Source: Candidatus Firestonebacteria bacterium RIFOXYA2_FULL_40_8 (GTDB taxonomy: Bacteria > Oederibacteriota > D2-FULL-39-29). From it: a stretch of DNA of 15,274 nucleotides. The notes under the pieces were generated by a model, which was not told where the DNA came from, made no database searches, and saw nothing but the letters and a program-made list of their open reading frames with translations. The position numbers were made by a program, and so were the translations under genes. Shown here in pieces: positions 1 through 6,261 of this stretch. Each line of letters begins with the position of its first letter. Position 1 is the first letter of the stretch. The stretch spans positions 1-15,274 of the forward strand of contig MFGS01000026.1 of NCBI GenBank assembly GCA_001778355.1, in the 5' to 3' direction.

Positions 1-1172
1 CCTGCAAGAGTTTCCCCCACCATTTTTTCTATCTCCACAAGATGTTCCGGAGTATAACCCAGGTTAACAAAAATAGACGCCGGAATATTTATCGCAAAAT
101 AATCCGCGGGGATAAGTACCGTGGCTGCAATAAGTGCCATGACAGAAACAAATCCCTCGACCAGCATGGAACCGTACCCGATTAAAAGAATATCTGACTC
201 CTTGTTTATCATCTTAGGAGTGGTTCCGGAAGCTACTAAACTGTGAAAACCGGAGATTGCCCCGCACGCAATTGTTATGCAGACAAATGGCCAGACCTTC
301 CCAGGAATTATCGGACCGCCGCCGCTGATAAAAGATGTGACCGCGGGCATGTGGATCTGAGGGTTAACTATAACTATTCCGAACGCCAGAAGAACTATCG
401 TACCTATCTTCATGTAAGAACTCAGATAATCCCTCGGACAAAGAAGAAGCCACACCGGAAGCACAGAAGCGATAAAACCATAGACCGGAAGAATAATCGA
501 CAAGGCGGGCTTAGAAAGTAAAAACCATTTTCCAAACTCGGATTTCGAGACCTGTTCTCCAAAGACCACGCCGAGAAAAACAAGAACAACGCCTATTAAC
601 GAGGCCTCAACCAGTTTTCCGGGGCGTATCTTGTACATCCAGAGCGCTACGACCAGAGCAGCTGGAATAGTTGTAAAAAGAGTGAAGGTAGCCCAGGAAC
701 TTTCATTCAGCGCATTTACCACAACAAGCGCCAATCCTGCCAGTGCAGTAATAATAATAAATAAAACCGCAAAACCTGCAGCTATACCTGCTGGCCTACT
801 GATATATTTTTTTACAAGATTGGAAAGAGATAATCCCTGATTCCTGACTGAAGCAAAAAGAACCACTACATCATGAACGGCTCCGCCGAGACAAGCACCG
901 ATGAGGATCCACAAAAATCCGGGAAGGTACCCGAACTGCGCCGCTAAAACAGGTCCGACAAGAGGTCCGGCACCGGAGATAGCCGCAAAATGATGCCCAA
1001 AAAGCACCCACTTGTTGGTCGGATGATAGTCCCGCCCGTCTTTTAGTTCGTACGCCGGAGTTGTATTTTTATCATTAAAAACCAGTATTTTCGTAATAAT
1101 AAACTTGGCGTAAAACCGGTAAGCCAGCGCAAAGACAAGAAGAGCTGTTATAAGAAGCGTAAGAGCATTCAT
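1..1172 (-). CDS. cstA: Carbon starvation protein A (CstA-family transporter), C-terminus beyond the window
   Basis: Inner-membrane carrier of the CstA family; E. coli members CstA and BtsT take up pyruvate and have also been linked to peptide uptake. About 390 N-terminal residues are readable without interruption from ATG 1172-1170; the C-terminus lies off the left edge. The family hallmark is clear near residues 40-85: TPAYELKDGRDYHPTNKW, then LFGHHFAAISGAGPLVGP and AAQFGYLPG. It is followed by many hydrophobic segments and a later CGAISGFHSLVASGTTPKM stretch, also typical of CstA. There is no Shine-Dalgarno sequence before the ATG; instead a promoter ends 6 nt upstream, so the mRNA may be leaderless. 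It is divergent from the permease at 1243. The substrate cannot be told from sequence. The family call is very secure. Confidence 0.96.
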   Translation of the reverse strand, partial: MNALTLLITALLVFALAYRFYAKFIITKILVFNDKNTTPAYELKDGRDYHPTNKWVLFGHHFAAISGAGPLVGPVLAAQFGYLPGFLWILIGACLGGAVHDVVVLFASVRNQGLSLSNLVKKYISRPAGIAAGFAVLFIIITALAGLALVVVNALNESSWATFTLFTTIPAALVVALWMYKIRPGKLVEASLIGVVLVFLGVVFGEQVSKSEFGKWFLLSKPALSIILPVYGFIASVLPVWLLLCPRDYLSSYMKIGTIVLLAFGIVIVNPQIHMPAVTSFISGGGPIIPGKVWPFVCITIACGAISGFHSLVASGTTPKMINKESDILLIGYGSMLVEGFVSVMALIAATVLIPADYFAINIPASIFVNLGYTPEHLVEIEKMVGETLA

Positions 1173-1207
1173 ATTTAAAATATATCAGAAGCGGTATTAA
1201 TATTCAA
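1173..1207 (-). promoter_or_regulatory. Sigma70-type promoter of cstA, placed for leaderless transcription
   Basis: On the minus strand: -35 TTGAAT (1207-1202), a 17-nt spacer, -10 TATATT (1184-1179) with an upstream TG giving an extended -10, then 6 nt to the ATG at 1172. Transcription would begin at or within a base or two of the start codon. No Shine-Dalgarno sequence is present. Assigned from hexamer match and spacing only. Confidence 0.6.
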
Positions 1208-1227
1208 TATTAGTTTTGTATTTATTT

Positions 1228-1242
1228 TGGTAAACTATATAT
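1228..1242 (+). promoter_or_regulatory. Extended -10 promoter of the permease gene
   Basis: TG (1228-1229), one base, then TAAACT (1231-1236) makes an extended -10, and the ATG follows 6 nt later at 1243. No convincing -35 is present; the best is TTAGTT at 1210-1215 with only a 15-nt gap. No Shine-Dalgarno sequence precedes the ATG, so this also looks leaderless. It mirrors the cstA promoter on the other strand of the same 70-bp gap. Confidence 0.45.
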
Positions 1243-2442
1243 ATGACGGCTATAATAATAATATTTATACTTACCTACATCGGACTTTCTTTCGGCGGGC
1301 TTCCTTACTTCCGTCTGGACAGGGCGGGAATAGCAATTGTCGGTGCGGTTTTAATGGTCGTCTTCGGCGCACTCACCTTTGAGGAAGCGGGAAAGGCGAT
1401 TGACTTTAACACCATCCTTCTTCTTCTCGGCATGATGATGGTTTCAGCTAACTTGAAAGTGGCGGGATTTTTCGTCTTAGTAAGCCGATTTATCCAAAAA
1501 AGAACCAAAAATCCTATTGTTCTCCTCGCTGCAATTATCTTAATTTCCGGCGGGCTTTCGGCGCTTTATGTCAACGATACTATCTGCATCTTCTTTACCC
1601 CATTCCTTCTTGAGATAATATGCGCTTTATCGTTAAATCCAATTCCTTTCCTTATCGGGTTTGTGACGGCCTGCAACATCGGCTCTGCTGCCACGCTTAC
1701 GGGAAACCCGCAGAACATGCTTATCGGTATATACTCCGGTATCTCTTATTATAATTTTTTCATAAAACTCTTTCCGGTGGTGTTACTATGCCTATTAGCC
1801 AACTTTCTGGTTGTCTTCCTTATATATAGAAGAAAGCTGACAATTAAAACACCCGTCCAAATACCAAAAAGTAAAAAAGTAATACACCTTTCACTGATCT
1901 ACAAGACCATGGCGGTTACATTTTTAATGCTTGTTGCTTTCTTTGGGGGGGTTAACCTGGCGTTGACAGCAATTTCGGGCGCGGCCCTGCTTTTGATAAC
2001 AAGAAGGGTAAACCCCGAAAAAATCTATGACGGCATCAACTGGTCCCTGCTTTTAATGTTCTCAGGACTTTTCATCGTCGTTCACGCTCTGGAAAAAAGC
2101 GGCGCTTCCCTTAAGTTTTTCGAAATAGCGCAAACCTTTAATCTGGAGAACAAGTGGAGCTTTTCTTTTGCCGCTACTATACTTTCCAATATAGTAAGCA
2201 ACGTCCCCGCCGTTCTTCTTTTTAAACCGATAATGAGTATCTTCGTAAACCCCGAAAAAATGTGGGTTCTTTTGGCAATGGTCTCTACCTTTGCCGGAAA
2301 CCTGACAATTATCGGTTCGGTCGCCAATCTTATAGTAGTCGAACAGGCCAAACCCTACGTCAAGCTAGGTTTCTTTGAGTATCTAAAGGTAGGAATCCCT
2401 CTTACAATAATAACTATAATCGCAGGAGTTTTACTTTTGTAA
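1243..2442 (+). CDS. Ion permease of the ArsB/NhaD (IT) superfamily
   Basis: Polytopic inner-membrane carrier of 399 residues, mostly hydrophobic, with about ten to eleven likely membrane segments. It shows the two internally related halves of the ArsB/NhaD/citrate-type ion transporter superfamily. The first re-entrant-loop region has NDT at 111-113 and IGSAATLTGNPQN near 147-158. The equivalent in the second half is FAGNLTIIGSVANLIVVEQAK-like sequence near residues 345-365, resembling the GNATLIGASAN signature. The length suits the family. Substrate is not readable: arsenite, sodium/proton, dicarboxylate and other anion carriers share these motifs, and no arsR or other ars gene is adjacent. 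It is divergent from cstA and alone on the plus strand, ending just before a hairpin. The start is set by the -10 box 6 nt upstream. Confidence 0.85.
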   Translation: MTAIIIIFILTYIGLSFGGLPYFRLDRAGIAIVGAVLMVVFGALTFEEAGKAIDFNTILLLLGMMMVSANLKVAGFFVLVSRFIQKRTKNPIVLLAAIILISGGLSALYVNDTICIFFTPFLLEIICALSLNPIPFLIGFVTACNIGSAATLTGNPQNMLIGIYSGISYYNFFIKLFPVVLLCLLANFLVVFLIYRRKLTIKTPVQIPKSKKVIHLSLIYKTMAVTFLMLVAFFGGVNLALTAISGAALLLITRRVNPEKIYDGINWSLLLMFSGLFIVVHALEKSGASLKFFEIAQTFNLENKWSFSFAATILSNIVSNVPAVLLFKPIMSIFVNPEKMWVLLAMVSTFAGNLTIIGSVANLIVVEQAKPYVKLGFFEYLKVGIPLTIITIIAGVLLL

Positions 2443-2478
2443 AACAAAAACGGGGAGCCGTCTTCACAGCTCCCCGTT
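2441..2478 (-). terminator. Intrinsic terminator, strongest in the minus direction
   Basis: A perfect 10-bp stem (2449-2458 with 2469-2478, AACGGGGAGC type) encloses a 10-nt loop. Read on the minus strand the stem is followed at once by TTTTTGTTTT, the classic rho-independent layout, suited to ending transcripts from the 2702-3661 gene. On the plus strand no T-run follows, so it would be weak for the permease that ends at 2442, although the hairpin itself could still act there. Confidence 0.75.
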
Positions 2479-2505
2479 GGTCTATTCTAATTGCTGCCTA
2501 ACACC

Positions 2506-2536
2506 GGTGACAGTCCCAAAGAACAGGACAGTCACC
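2506..2536. repeat. REP-like hairpin (GGTGAC...GTCACC)
   Basis: GGTGACAGTCC (2506-2516) and GGACAGTCACC (2526-2536) pair over 11 positions with one A-A mismatch around a 9-nt loop. Similar GGTGACtGTCC palindromes are common extragenic repeats in several phyla and are often linked to REP-associated Y1 (IS200-like) transposases. Only one copy is in the window and no transposase is present, so the family link is from memory of the motif. Confidence 0.5.
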
Positions 2537-2563
2537 TCTTCGTTCCTTATCCACCTTCTCTTT

Positions 2564-2626
2564 TTCTGACTTCTGCCTTCCGTCTTCAAGCTTTTCCCAG
2601 TACCTAGAACCCAGCGCCCAGAGCCT
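2564..2626. repeat. Heptad-phased degenerate tandem repeat (tract A)
   Basis: Nine consecutive 7-nt units, never out of phase: TTCTGAC, TTCTGCC, TTCCGTC, TTCAAGC, TTTTCCC, AGTACCT, AGAACCC, AGCGCCC, AGAGCCT. The unit drifts from a TTCtgnC form to an AGnnCCn form. It shares TTCTGAC with tract C at 3693-3769. No start codon with ribosome binding site and no protein-like frame was seen. Confidence 0.65.
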
Positions 2627-2664
2627 GTTTTTTTAAATATTGCGGGGGCTTCTCCCGCATACAT

Positions 2665-2699
2665 TCAATTGTCAATCGTCATTCGTAAATCGTCAATGT
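2665..2699. repeat. Heptad-phased degenerate tandem repeat (tract B)
   Basis: Five perfectly phased 7-nt units: TCAATTG, TCAATCG, TCATTCG, TAAATCG, TCAATGT. It abuts the stop of the minus-strand gene ending at 2702. The 11-mer GTCATTCGTAA (2678-2688) recurs inverted at 7287-7297 in another tract. Confidence 0.65.
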
Positions 2700-2701
2700 T
2701 C

Positions 2702-3661
2702 TTATTTGCTTGGCATTATCACTGCTGCGCTGAAAGATCCATTTGGCGAAATACTCTGTTCCTGCCCGTCTGGCGAAACCGCTGTCACTACATAATAGTA
2801 AGCAGCGCCTTTGTCTTTTTGCGTGTCATCAATAAAGGTGACGGCATCTCCCGGAATCTCCGTGGCAAAAGGTTTTCTGGCTTTTGTCCCTGATATCGGC
2901 TTGTTATCCCGGTAGATATTGTAGGAGAAGATACCGTTGTTACCGCACGTCGGAATATCATCCCTCCAGTCGAGAACTATCAGTTCATTTGCGGAGGCAT
3001 CCCTGTAATCCGCTATGGATTTATCTTTTTTATCCGCAATACCTGCTTTTAATTTGCTTATCCACGGGTAATCCTTGCATCTCGGAGGTTCGTCGCATTT
3101 CGGATAGGCTGTAACTAAAAACAGCGTTGCTGTTTTATCATTACCGCTTTTCGGCTTTAAAAAATAACCGAACTCTATAGTGGATCCGAATGCTACGTCC
3201 GTATTCGCTTCCATATGAACCACGCTCTTCTGATTCAGCCCTATGTCCACCGAAAGCTTCATTGCTATTTTTCCGTTTGCTTTTTTCTCCGGCAAGGCGG
3301 TTATCATGAGGTCTGCATCCTGTTTCTGTCTTTCCCCTTCGTTCTTAATAAAATACGCCGGAATATTTATCTGACCTTTTATTTCTTTCCCGCTTTCCCC
3401 GGTCAGCGCGACTTCAGATAAAAAATCTATTTTGGAAATACCTTCCACCTGCTTGATCTCTCTTTCGAGCGCCGGAAACCTGACTAGAAGAGGTTTTTTA
3501 TCCGGAACAAAATCTCCGGAAAGCTGCAAATCGAGGAGCCGCACTTTTATTACAACCTGCTCCGCCTTGTCCGTTGCCGCCGGAGCCGCAACCGCCTTTG
3601 CCGCTTCCTGTCCAAATCCTGCAATAACCATAGCAAACACCAAAGCAATCATTTTTTTCAT
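2702..3661 (-). CDS. Exported protein, secretin-like N-terminal part plus fibronectin type III-like C-terminus, function unknown
   Basis: 319 residues. Residues 1-24 look like a Sec signal peptide (MKKMIALVFAMVIAGFG, then an Ala-rich cleavage zone). Residues about 75-188 have an order reminiscent of the secretin beta-domain: a predicted strand ending in INIPAYF, a G-K-I-x-M-K-L-S-V-D-I strand, an FGSTIEFGYFL strand and a terminal ATLFLVTAYPK. The usual family residues are not strong enough to claim homology. Residues about 226-305 look like a fibronectin type III fold: LDW near the start, SYNIYRDNKPI, FIDDT and YYYVVTAVSPDGQ. Cys at 189, 195 and 239 could form a disulfide outside the cytoplasm. 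The start is supported by AGGGGG about 4 nt before the ATG. It lies downstream of the PilZ gene on the same strand, and a terminator follows at 2478-2441. Whether it is a surface, pilus-assembly or scaffold protein is unknown. Confidence 0.75.
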   Translation of the reverse strand: MKKMIALVFAMVIAGFGQEAAKAVAAPAATDKAEQVVIKVRLLDLQLSGDFVPDKKPLLVRFPALEREIKQVEGISKIDFLSEVALTGESGKEIKGQINIPAYFIKNEGERQKQDADLMITALPEKKANGKIAMKLSVDIGLNQKSVVHMEANTDVAFGSTIEFGYFLKPKSGNDKTATLFLVTAYPKCDEPPRCKDYPWISKLKAGIADKKDKSIADYRDASANELIVLDWRDDIPTCGNNGIFSYNIYRDNKPISGTKARKPFATEIPGDAVTFIDDTQKDKGAAYYYVVTAVSPDGQEQSISPNGSFSAAVIMPSK

Positions 3662-3692
3662 AGTACCCCCTTTTATTTATCCAAGTATTCCT

Positions 3693-3769
3693 TTCTGACT
3701 TCCGACTTCTGTTCTCTGCCCTCCATCTCTTGCTAAACCTCCAACCATCTAACCATCCAAGCCTCAGCT
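3693..3769. repeat. Heptad-phased degenerate tandem repeat (tract C)
   Basis: Eleven 7-nt units in phase, from TTCTGAC, TTCCGAC, TTCTGTT, CTCTGCC through CAACCAT, CTAACCA to CTCAGCT. It ends next to the stop of the PilZ gene at 3772. A 20-nt stretch here (3738-3757, CCTCC then AACCATCTAACCATC) is identical to 6887-6906 in tract F. Locally the CCAACCAT-CTAACCAT part can also be read as 8-nt units. Confidence 0.65.
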
Positions 3770-3771
3770 TC

Positions 3772-4134
3772 TCAAATGTTTCCTTTCTGCATTCCTCTTT
3801 CATTCCTGGATCTTACTCTTCTGACCAAGCCGTCAATCTGTTCCTGCTCGCTGATATCCGGATTGAAAAAAGCGATTCCTATATAACTTTCATTTCCTTT
3901 TTTTATTTCCCTGACGACATCGGCTGATATGTGTTTATATTTAATACTTTCGAATTCAAAACTGAGAGAAAGCGGGGTATGCAAAGGAAGTTCTTCCCTC
4001 GTCACCATTGAAACGCCGCCCGCTGAAATATCAATAATCCTGCCGACCATTGTTTTATCATTTAAGACATCATATATCTCTGCCGGTATAGATACTCTTA
4101 CGCGTAAATGTTTTCTTTTATCCTCTATCCCCAT
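3772..4134 (-). CDS. Single-domain PilZ protein, predicted c-di-GMP binder
   Basis: A 120-residue cytoplasmic protein made almost entirely of one PilZ domain. The c-di-GMP binding signature is complete: RxxxR at residues 7-11 (RKHLR) and DxSxxG at 35-40 (DISAGG), followed by the expected strand pattern and a late GIAFF. Such stand-alone PilZ proteins usually act as second-messenger adaptors for motility, pili or exopolysaccharide; the target is not visible here. The ATG at 4134 is preceded by GAGG about 6-9 nt upstream, and a well-spaced promoter lies at 4183-4211. The last residues are charged and the stop lies next to repeat tract C. The secreted protein gene downstream could be co-transcribed across the 110-nt repeat gap. 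Confidence 0.9.
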   Translation of the reverse strand: MGIEDKRKHLRVRVSIPAEIYDVLNDKTMVGRIIDISAGGVSMVTREELPLHTPLSLSFEFESIKYKHISADVVREIKKGNESYIGIAFFNPDISEQEQIDGLVRRVRSRNERGMQKGNI

Positions 4135-4182
4135 TTCCGCCTCATTAGGCTATCTTTTATATGAATTATTGAGTACGAGTTA

Positions 4183-4211
4183 AGTATATTATAAATACGG
4201 CCCTATTACAA
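4183..4211 (-). promoter_or_regulatory. Sigma70-type promoter of the PilZ gene
   Basis: Minus strand: -35 TTGTAA (4211-4206), 17-nt spacer, -10 TATACT (4188-4183). The transcript would start near 4176, giving an untranslated leader of about 42 nt that contains the Shine-Dalgarno sequence. Assigned from hexamers and spacing alone. Confidence 0.6.
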
Positions 4212-4235
4212 GAGCTTAGCCCAAATAAGCGGCGG

Positions 4236-4392
4236 AGTTTTCCTATTTTCTGTGACTTGTGAGCAACGTACAGAAATTTAATGAAATGTCCGGGAAAAAG
4301 GCTGAATTGTTCGAGCAAAGCGAGTTATTCAGCCGCCGAACATGGAGATAAATTTCCTCCAGTTGCGAACCGGAACAGAAAATAGGAAAACT
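4236..4392. repeat. 157-bp fold-back element with 18-bp perfect terminal inverted repeats
   Basis: The ends AGTTTTCCTATTTTCTGT (4236-4253) and its exact reverse complement (4375-4392) enclose four further nested, correctly ordered pairings: GCAAC (4263-4267) with GTTGC (4362-4366); GAAATTTA (4273-4280) with TAAATTTC (4349-4356); ATGTCCGG (4286-4293) with CCGAACAT (4336-4343, one mismatch); and GGCTGAAT (4300-4307) with ATTCAGCC (4327-4334). The apical loop is 4308-4326 and contains CGAG-CAAAG-CGAG. Unpaired stretches of nearly equal length on both arms alternate with the helices. The element sits between two divergent promoters and contains no frame worth calling. A 10-nt word, CAAATAAGCG, occurs on both sides (4222-4231 and 4408-4417) but not directly at the ends. 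It could be a non-autonomous mobile element (MITE-like), a large REP-type palindrome or a structured RNA. Confidence 0.75.
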
Positions 4393-4412
4393 ACACAAAC
4401 AACTACACAAAT
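4389..4412. repeat. 12-nt tandem duplication
   Basis: AACTACACAAAC (4389-4400) is followed directly by AACTACACAAAT (4401-4412), 11 of 12 identical. It overlaps the right end of the fold-back element and precedes the HAD gene promoter. It may be a scar of the element's insertion or a binding site; there is nothing to choose between these. Confidence 0.5.
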
Positions 4413-4420
4413 AAGCGTTA

Positions 4421-4449
4421 TTGAAACTATTTTATTTTCATGCTATTCT
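4421..4449 (+). promoter_or_regulatory. Sigma70-type promoter of the HAD gene, placed for leaderless transcription
   Basis: -35 TTGAAA (4421-4426), a 17-nt spacer and -10 TATTCT (4444-4449), with the ATG 7 nt later at 4457. The predicted start of transcription falls on or beside the start codon. There is no Shine-Dalgarno sequence. Confidence 0.6.
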
Positions 4450-4456
4450 ACATTAT

Positions 4457-5059
4457 ATGATTATAAAAGCAATTATTTCAGATTTGGGCCGGGTTTTTGT
4501 CGATTTTGACCATGATATCTCCTGTAAAAAGGTGGCAAAACTCGCTAAATGCGACATCGAAGACGTGTATGATTTTATTTACAGGCACAAGATAGACATT
4601 AAACTCGACCGCGGGGAAATTGCCCCTTATCAGTTTTATCGCCGGGTTAAAGAGCATTTTAAACTTAAAATATCCTACAAAGAGTTTGCTCTGATCTTTT
4701 CCGATATTTTCACGCTGATCACCCCGGTTTACAAACTTTACCTTAAACTAAAAAAGAAATATGAGATAGTGTTTCTTTCAAATACAAATATAATACATTT
4801 TGAAACCTGCCTGAAAAAAATGCCATTGAAAAAGGTTTTCCGGACCGGAGTACTCTCTTATAAAGAAGGTATCATGAAGCCCCACCCCAGGATCTATCTG
4901 AAAGCAGTTAGCTTAACAGGCTTCAAACCGGAAGAATGTGTTTACATTGACGATATTCATGAATTTGTGGATGCGGCGAGATTAGTTGGCTTAAACGGGA
5001 TACAATACAGAAATATCGGGCAACTCAAGCGGGAGCTTACGAAGCTGGGAGTACGATAA
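4457..5059 (+). CDS. HAD-superfamily hydrolase (YihX/haloacid dehalogenase-like subgroup)
   Basis: About 200 residues, cytoplasmic, probably a phosphatase acting on a small phosphorylated metabolite. HAD motif I is SDLGRVFVDFD at residues 8-18, with the nucleophile Asp9; Gly instead of Asp at +2 matches the DLGG/DLGN subgroup that includes the E. coli sugar phosphatase YihX. Motif II is FLSNTN, motif III the Lys of KPHPRIY, and motif IV YIDD. The helical cap lies between motifs I and II, as in subfamily IA. An upstream in-frame TTG at 4421 would add 12 residues, but it is itself the -35 hexamer of the promoter, and the ATG at 4457 places MIIKAIISDLG in the normal position. The gene is monocistronic and converges on the isomerase-like gene. 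Substrate unknown. Confidence 0.85.
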   Translation: MIIKAIISDLGRVFVDFDHDISCKKVAKLAKCDIEDVYDFIYRHKIDIKLDRGEIAPYQFYRRVKEHFKLKISYKEFALIFSDIFTLITPVYKLYLKLKKKYEIVFLSNTNIIHFETCLKKMPLKKVFRTGVLSYKEGIMKPHPRIYLKAVSLTGFKPEECVYIDDIHEFVDAARLVGLNGIQYRNIGQLKRELTKLGVR

Positions 5060-5065
5060 ATCAAT

Positions 5066-5203
5066 TACTAAGATCTAAATTCTAAGCACTAAACAAAATC
5101 TTTGTACTTATATTAATAAACTTCCTCGTTTTTAGTGCTTAGTAATTATTGTTTAGTCATTGTTTTTCTTAGTGCTTAGTGCTTTATTCTTAGTAATTTA
5201 AAT
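5066..5203. repeat. Inverted heptad-repeat element D
   Basis: The left arm has phased 7-nt units CTAAGAT, CTAAATT, CTAAGCA, CTAAACA (5068-5095). The right arm has the reverse-complement type, TTAGTGC, TTAGTAA, TTATTGT, TTAGTCA, TTGTTTT (5132-5166), then after a 2-nt phase slip TTAGTGC twice, TTTATTC, TTAGTAA, TTTAAAT (5169-5203). The arms can pair into a long AT-rich hairpin between two convergent genes, where it could slow transcription from both sides. The right arm runs into the last codons of the isomerase-like gene, whose TAC-TAA end is part of a unit. A 25-nt stretch (5073-5097) is identical to 6098-6122 in element E. Confidence 0.7.
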
Positions 5204-6068
5204 TAGCACTGTTCCATGTGCTAATTAACTTATCCCTTGACCTCAATATGGGGTCAGCTTCCCCCGGATTGGTAATATCAAAAGAATATATTCCCGATAA
5301 AAGATCTTTGCAAACTTCGATTGTGAACTGACCTTTAAATCCTTTTTCTTTGACCGCAAGAAGGAGGGCCTTGAGATCCAAATTGCCGTAACCAAGTTCT
5401 TTATGTTCGTCTTTTTTGCCTAAATTATCGCTAAAATGTATCTCTAAAGTTTCAAGAGGCATTTTTTTATAATAGTCTCCAATTTCCCTTTCTTTTTTTT
5501 CACTACCGCTCCTGACATGGATATTTGCGTGAGCGGCATCAAAAAGTAAGCCAATATCCAGTCCGCTGCATTCCTTTTTGAACATATTAAAATCTTCAAT
5601 GGTATATAACTTTGCGTGGCCTGCAAAAATATTTTCTATTCCTATTCTAATTCCGTACTTCTTTAAACCAAAGCGCAACAACGTCATATACTCTTTATTA
5701 ATTCTTGTGTTAAAAGTACCTTCGCCGTCTTTCGGAGGTTTAATAGAATCATAACAGCAGGAAGAAACACCCGCAGTATTTTCGTTCCACCATATAACAT
5801 CATCCAGTAATTGCTTTATAAATTCCAGGTCCAACTCCCCTTCATTTGTCAGCTTGTGTTGAACATTCCCGTGATACGTTACATTTAATTTTGCCGCTTT
5901 TATGGCAGCCGCGGCATCCTTACGGTCTTCCCTGTCGGTATTCATTACGCTTTGAAGAAAAGATACCCCGGTAAATTTATTTTTAATTACCCACTCCATC
6001 CTTTCTGTTAAACTTTTTCCCTTAAGATGCCAGGCGCAGGCACCGACGGGAGGAAGACGACTTTTCAT
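5190..6068 (-). CDS. Sugar-phosphate isomerase/epimerase-like TIM-barrel protein
   Basis: A 292-residue cytoplasmic protein of the xylose-isomerase-like TIM-barrel family (AP endonuclease 2 fold), whose members isomerise or epimerise sugars and inositols or cut abasic DNA. Metal and substrate ligands are at the expected strand ends: His66 (TYHGN), Glu145 (GIENI), Asp177 and His180 (FDAAHANIH), His211 and Asp214 (EIHFSDN), the HKELGYGNLD loop at 222-231 with its G-x-G, and Glu251 (TIEVCK). The G-x-G-x-L/I-D loop and length favour sugar isomerases over endonuclease IV, which carries more metal ligands. The start is well set by AAGGAGG 6 nt before the ATG. The gene is flanked on both sides by the same type of repeat (elements D and E) and its stop lies inside D. 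The substrate is unknown and no sugar operon is nearby. Confidence 0.85.
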   Translation of the reverse strand: MKSRLPPVGACAWHLKGKSLTERMEWVIKNKFTGVSFLQSVMNTDREDRKDAAAAIKAAKLNVTYHGNVQHKLTNEGELDLEFIKQLLDDVIWWNENTAGVSSCCYDSIKPPKDGEGTFNTRINKEYMTLLRFGLKKYGIRIGIENIFAGHAKLYTIEDFNMFKKECSGLDIGLLFDAAHANIHVRSGSEKKEREIGDYYKKMPLETLEIHFSDNLGKKDEHKELGYGNLDLKALLLAVKEKGFKGQFTIEVCKDLLSGIYSFDITNPGEADPILRSRDKLISTWNSANLNY

Positions 6069-6090
6069 TGAGAACCTCCTTTATAGCAAT

Positions 6091-6256
6091 AACTAATATC
6101 TAAATTCTAAGCACTAAACAAATCTTAAAAATAAAACCAACCAACTTCTAAACAAAACCATTGCAAATATATAACCTAGCTCCAATTTTTATTAATTATT
6201 GCTTAAGTATTATCTTTTTGTTTAGTGCTTAGAATTTTAGTCTTAGTAATTTGTAT
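6091..6256. repeat. Inverted heptad-repeat element E
   Basis: The left arm is CTAATAT, CTAAATT, CTAAGCA, CTAAACA (6093-6120); the right arm is TTAGTGC, TTAGAAT, TTTAGTC, TTAGTAA, TTTGTAT (6222-6256). It is the second copy of the type seen at 5066-5203, in the same arrangement but with a different core of about 100 nt. Read on the minus strand the left arm carries TTGTTT (6121-6116), a 17-nt spacer and TATTAG (6098-6093), so the repeat may provide the promoter for the isomerase-like gene, whose Shine-Dalgarno sequence follows. Confidence 0.7.
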
Positions 6257-6261
6257 TTCTT

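Noticed and set aside
2642..2658. GCGGG...CCCGC hairpin as a terminator
   Set aside because: There is no T-run after it on either strand; the nearby T-run lies upstream of the hairpin on the plus strand. The proper terminator is at 2441-2478.
3498..3803. 101-codon minus-strand frame spanning two gene ends
   Set aside because: It crosses heptad repeat tract C and overlaps the PilZ stop and the start of the secreted protein in another frame; its sequence is repeat-derived.
4421..4456. Longer TTG start for the HAD gene
   Set aside because: The TTG is the first half of a -35 hexamer in a well-spaced promoter, so it would not be transcribed.
5066..6256. CRISPR-like array around the isomerase-like gene
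   Set aside because: Units are 7 nt with no spacers, arranged as inverted arms, and no cas gene is present.
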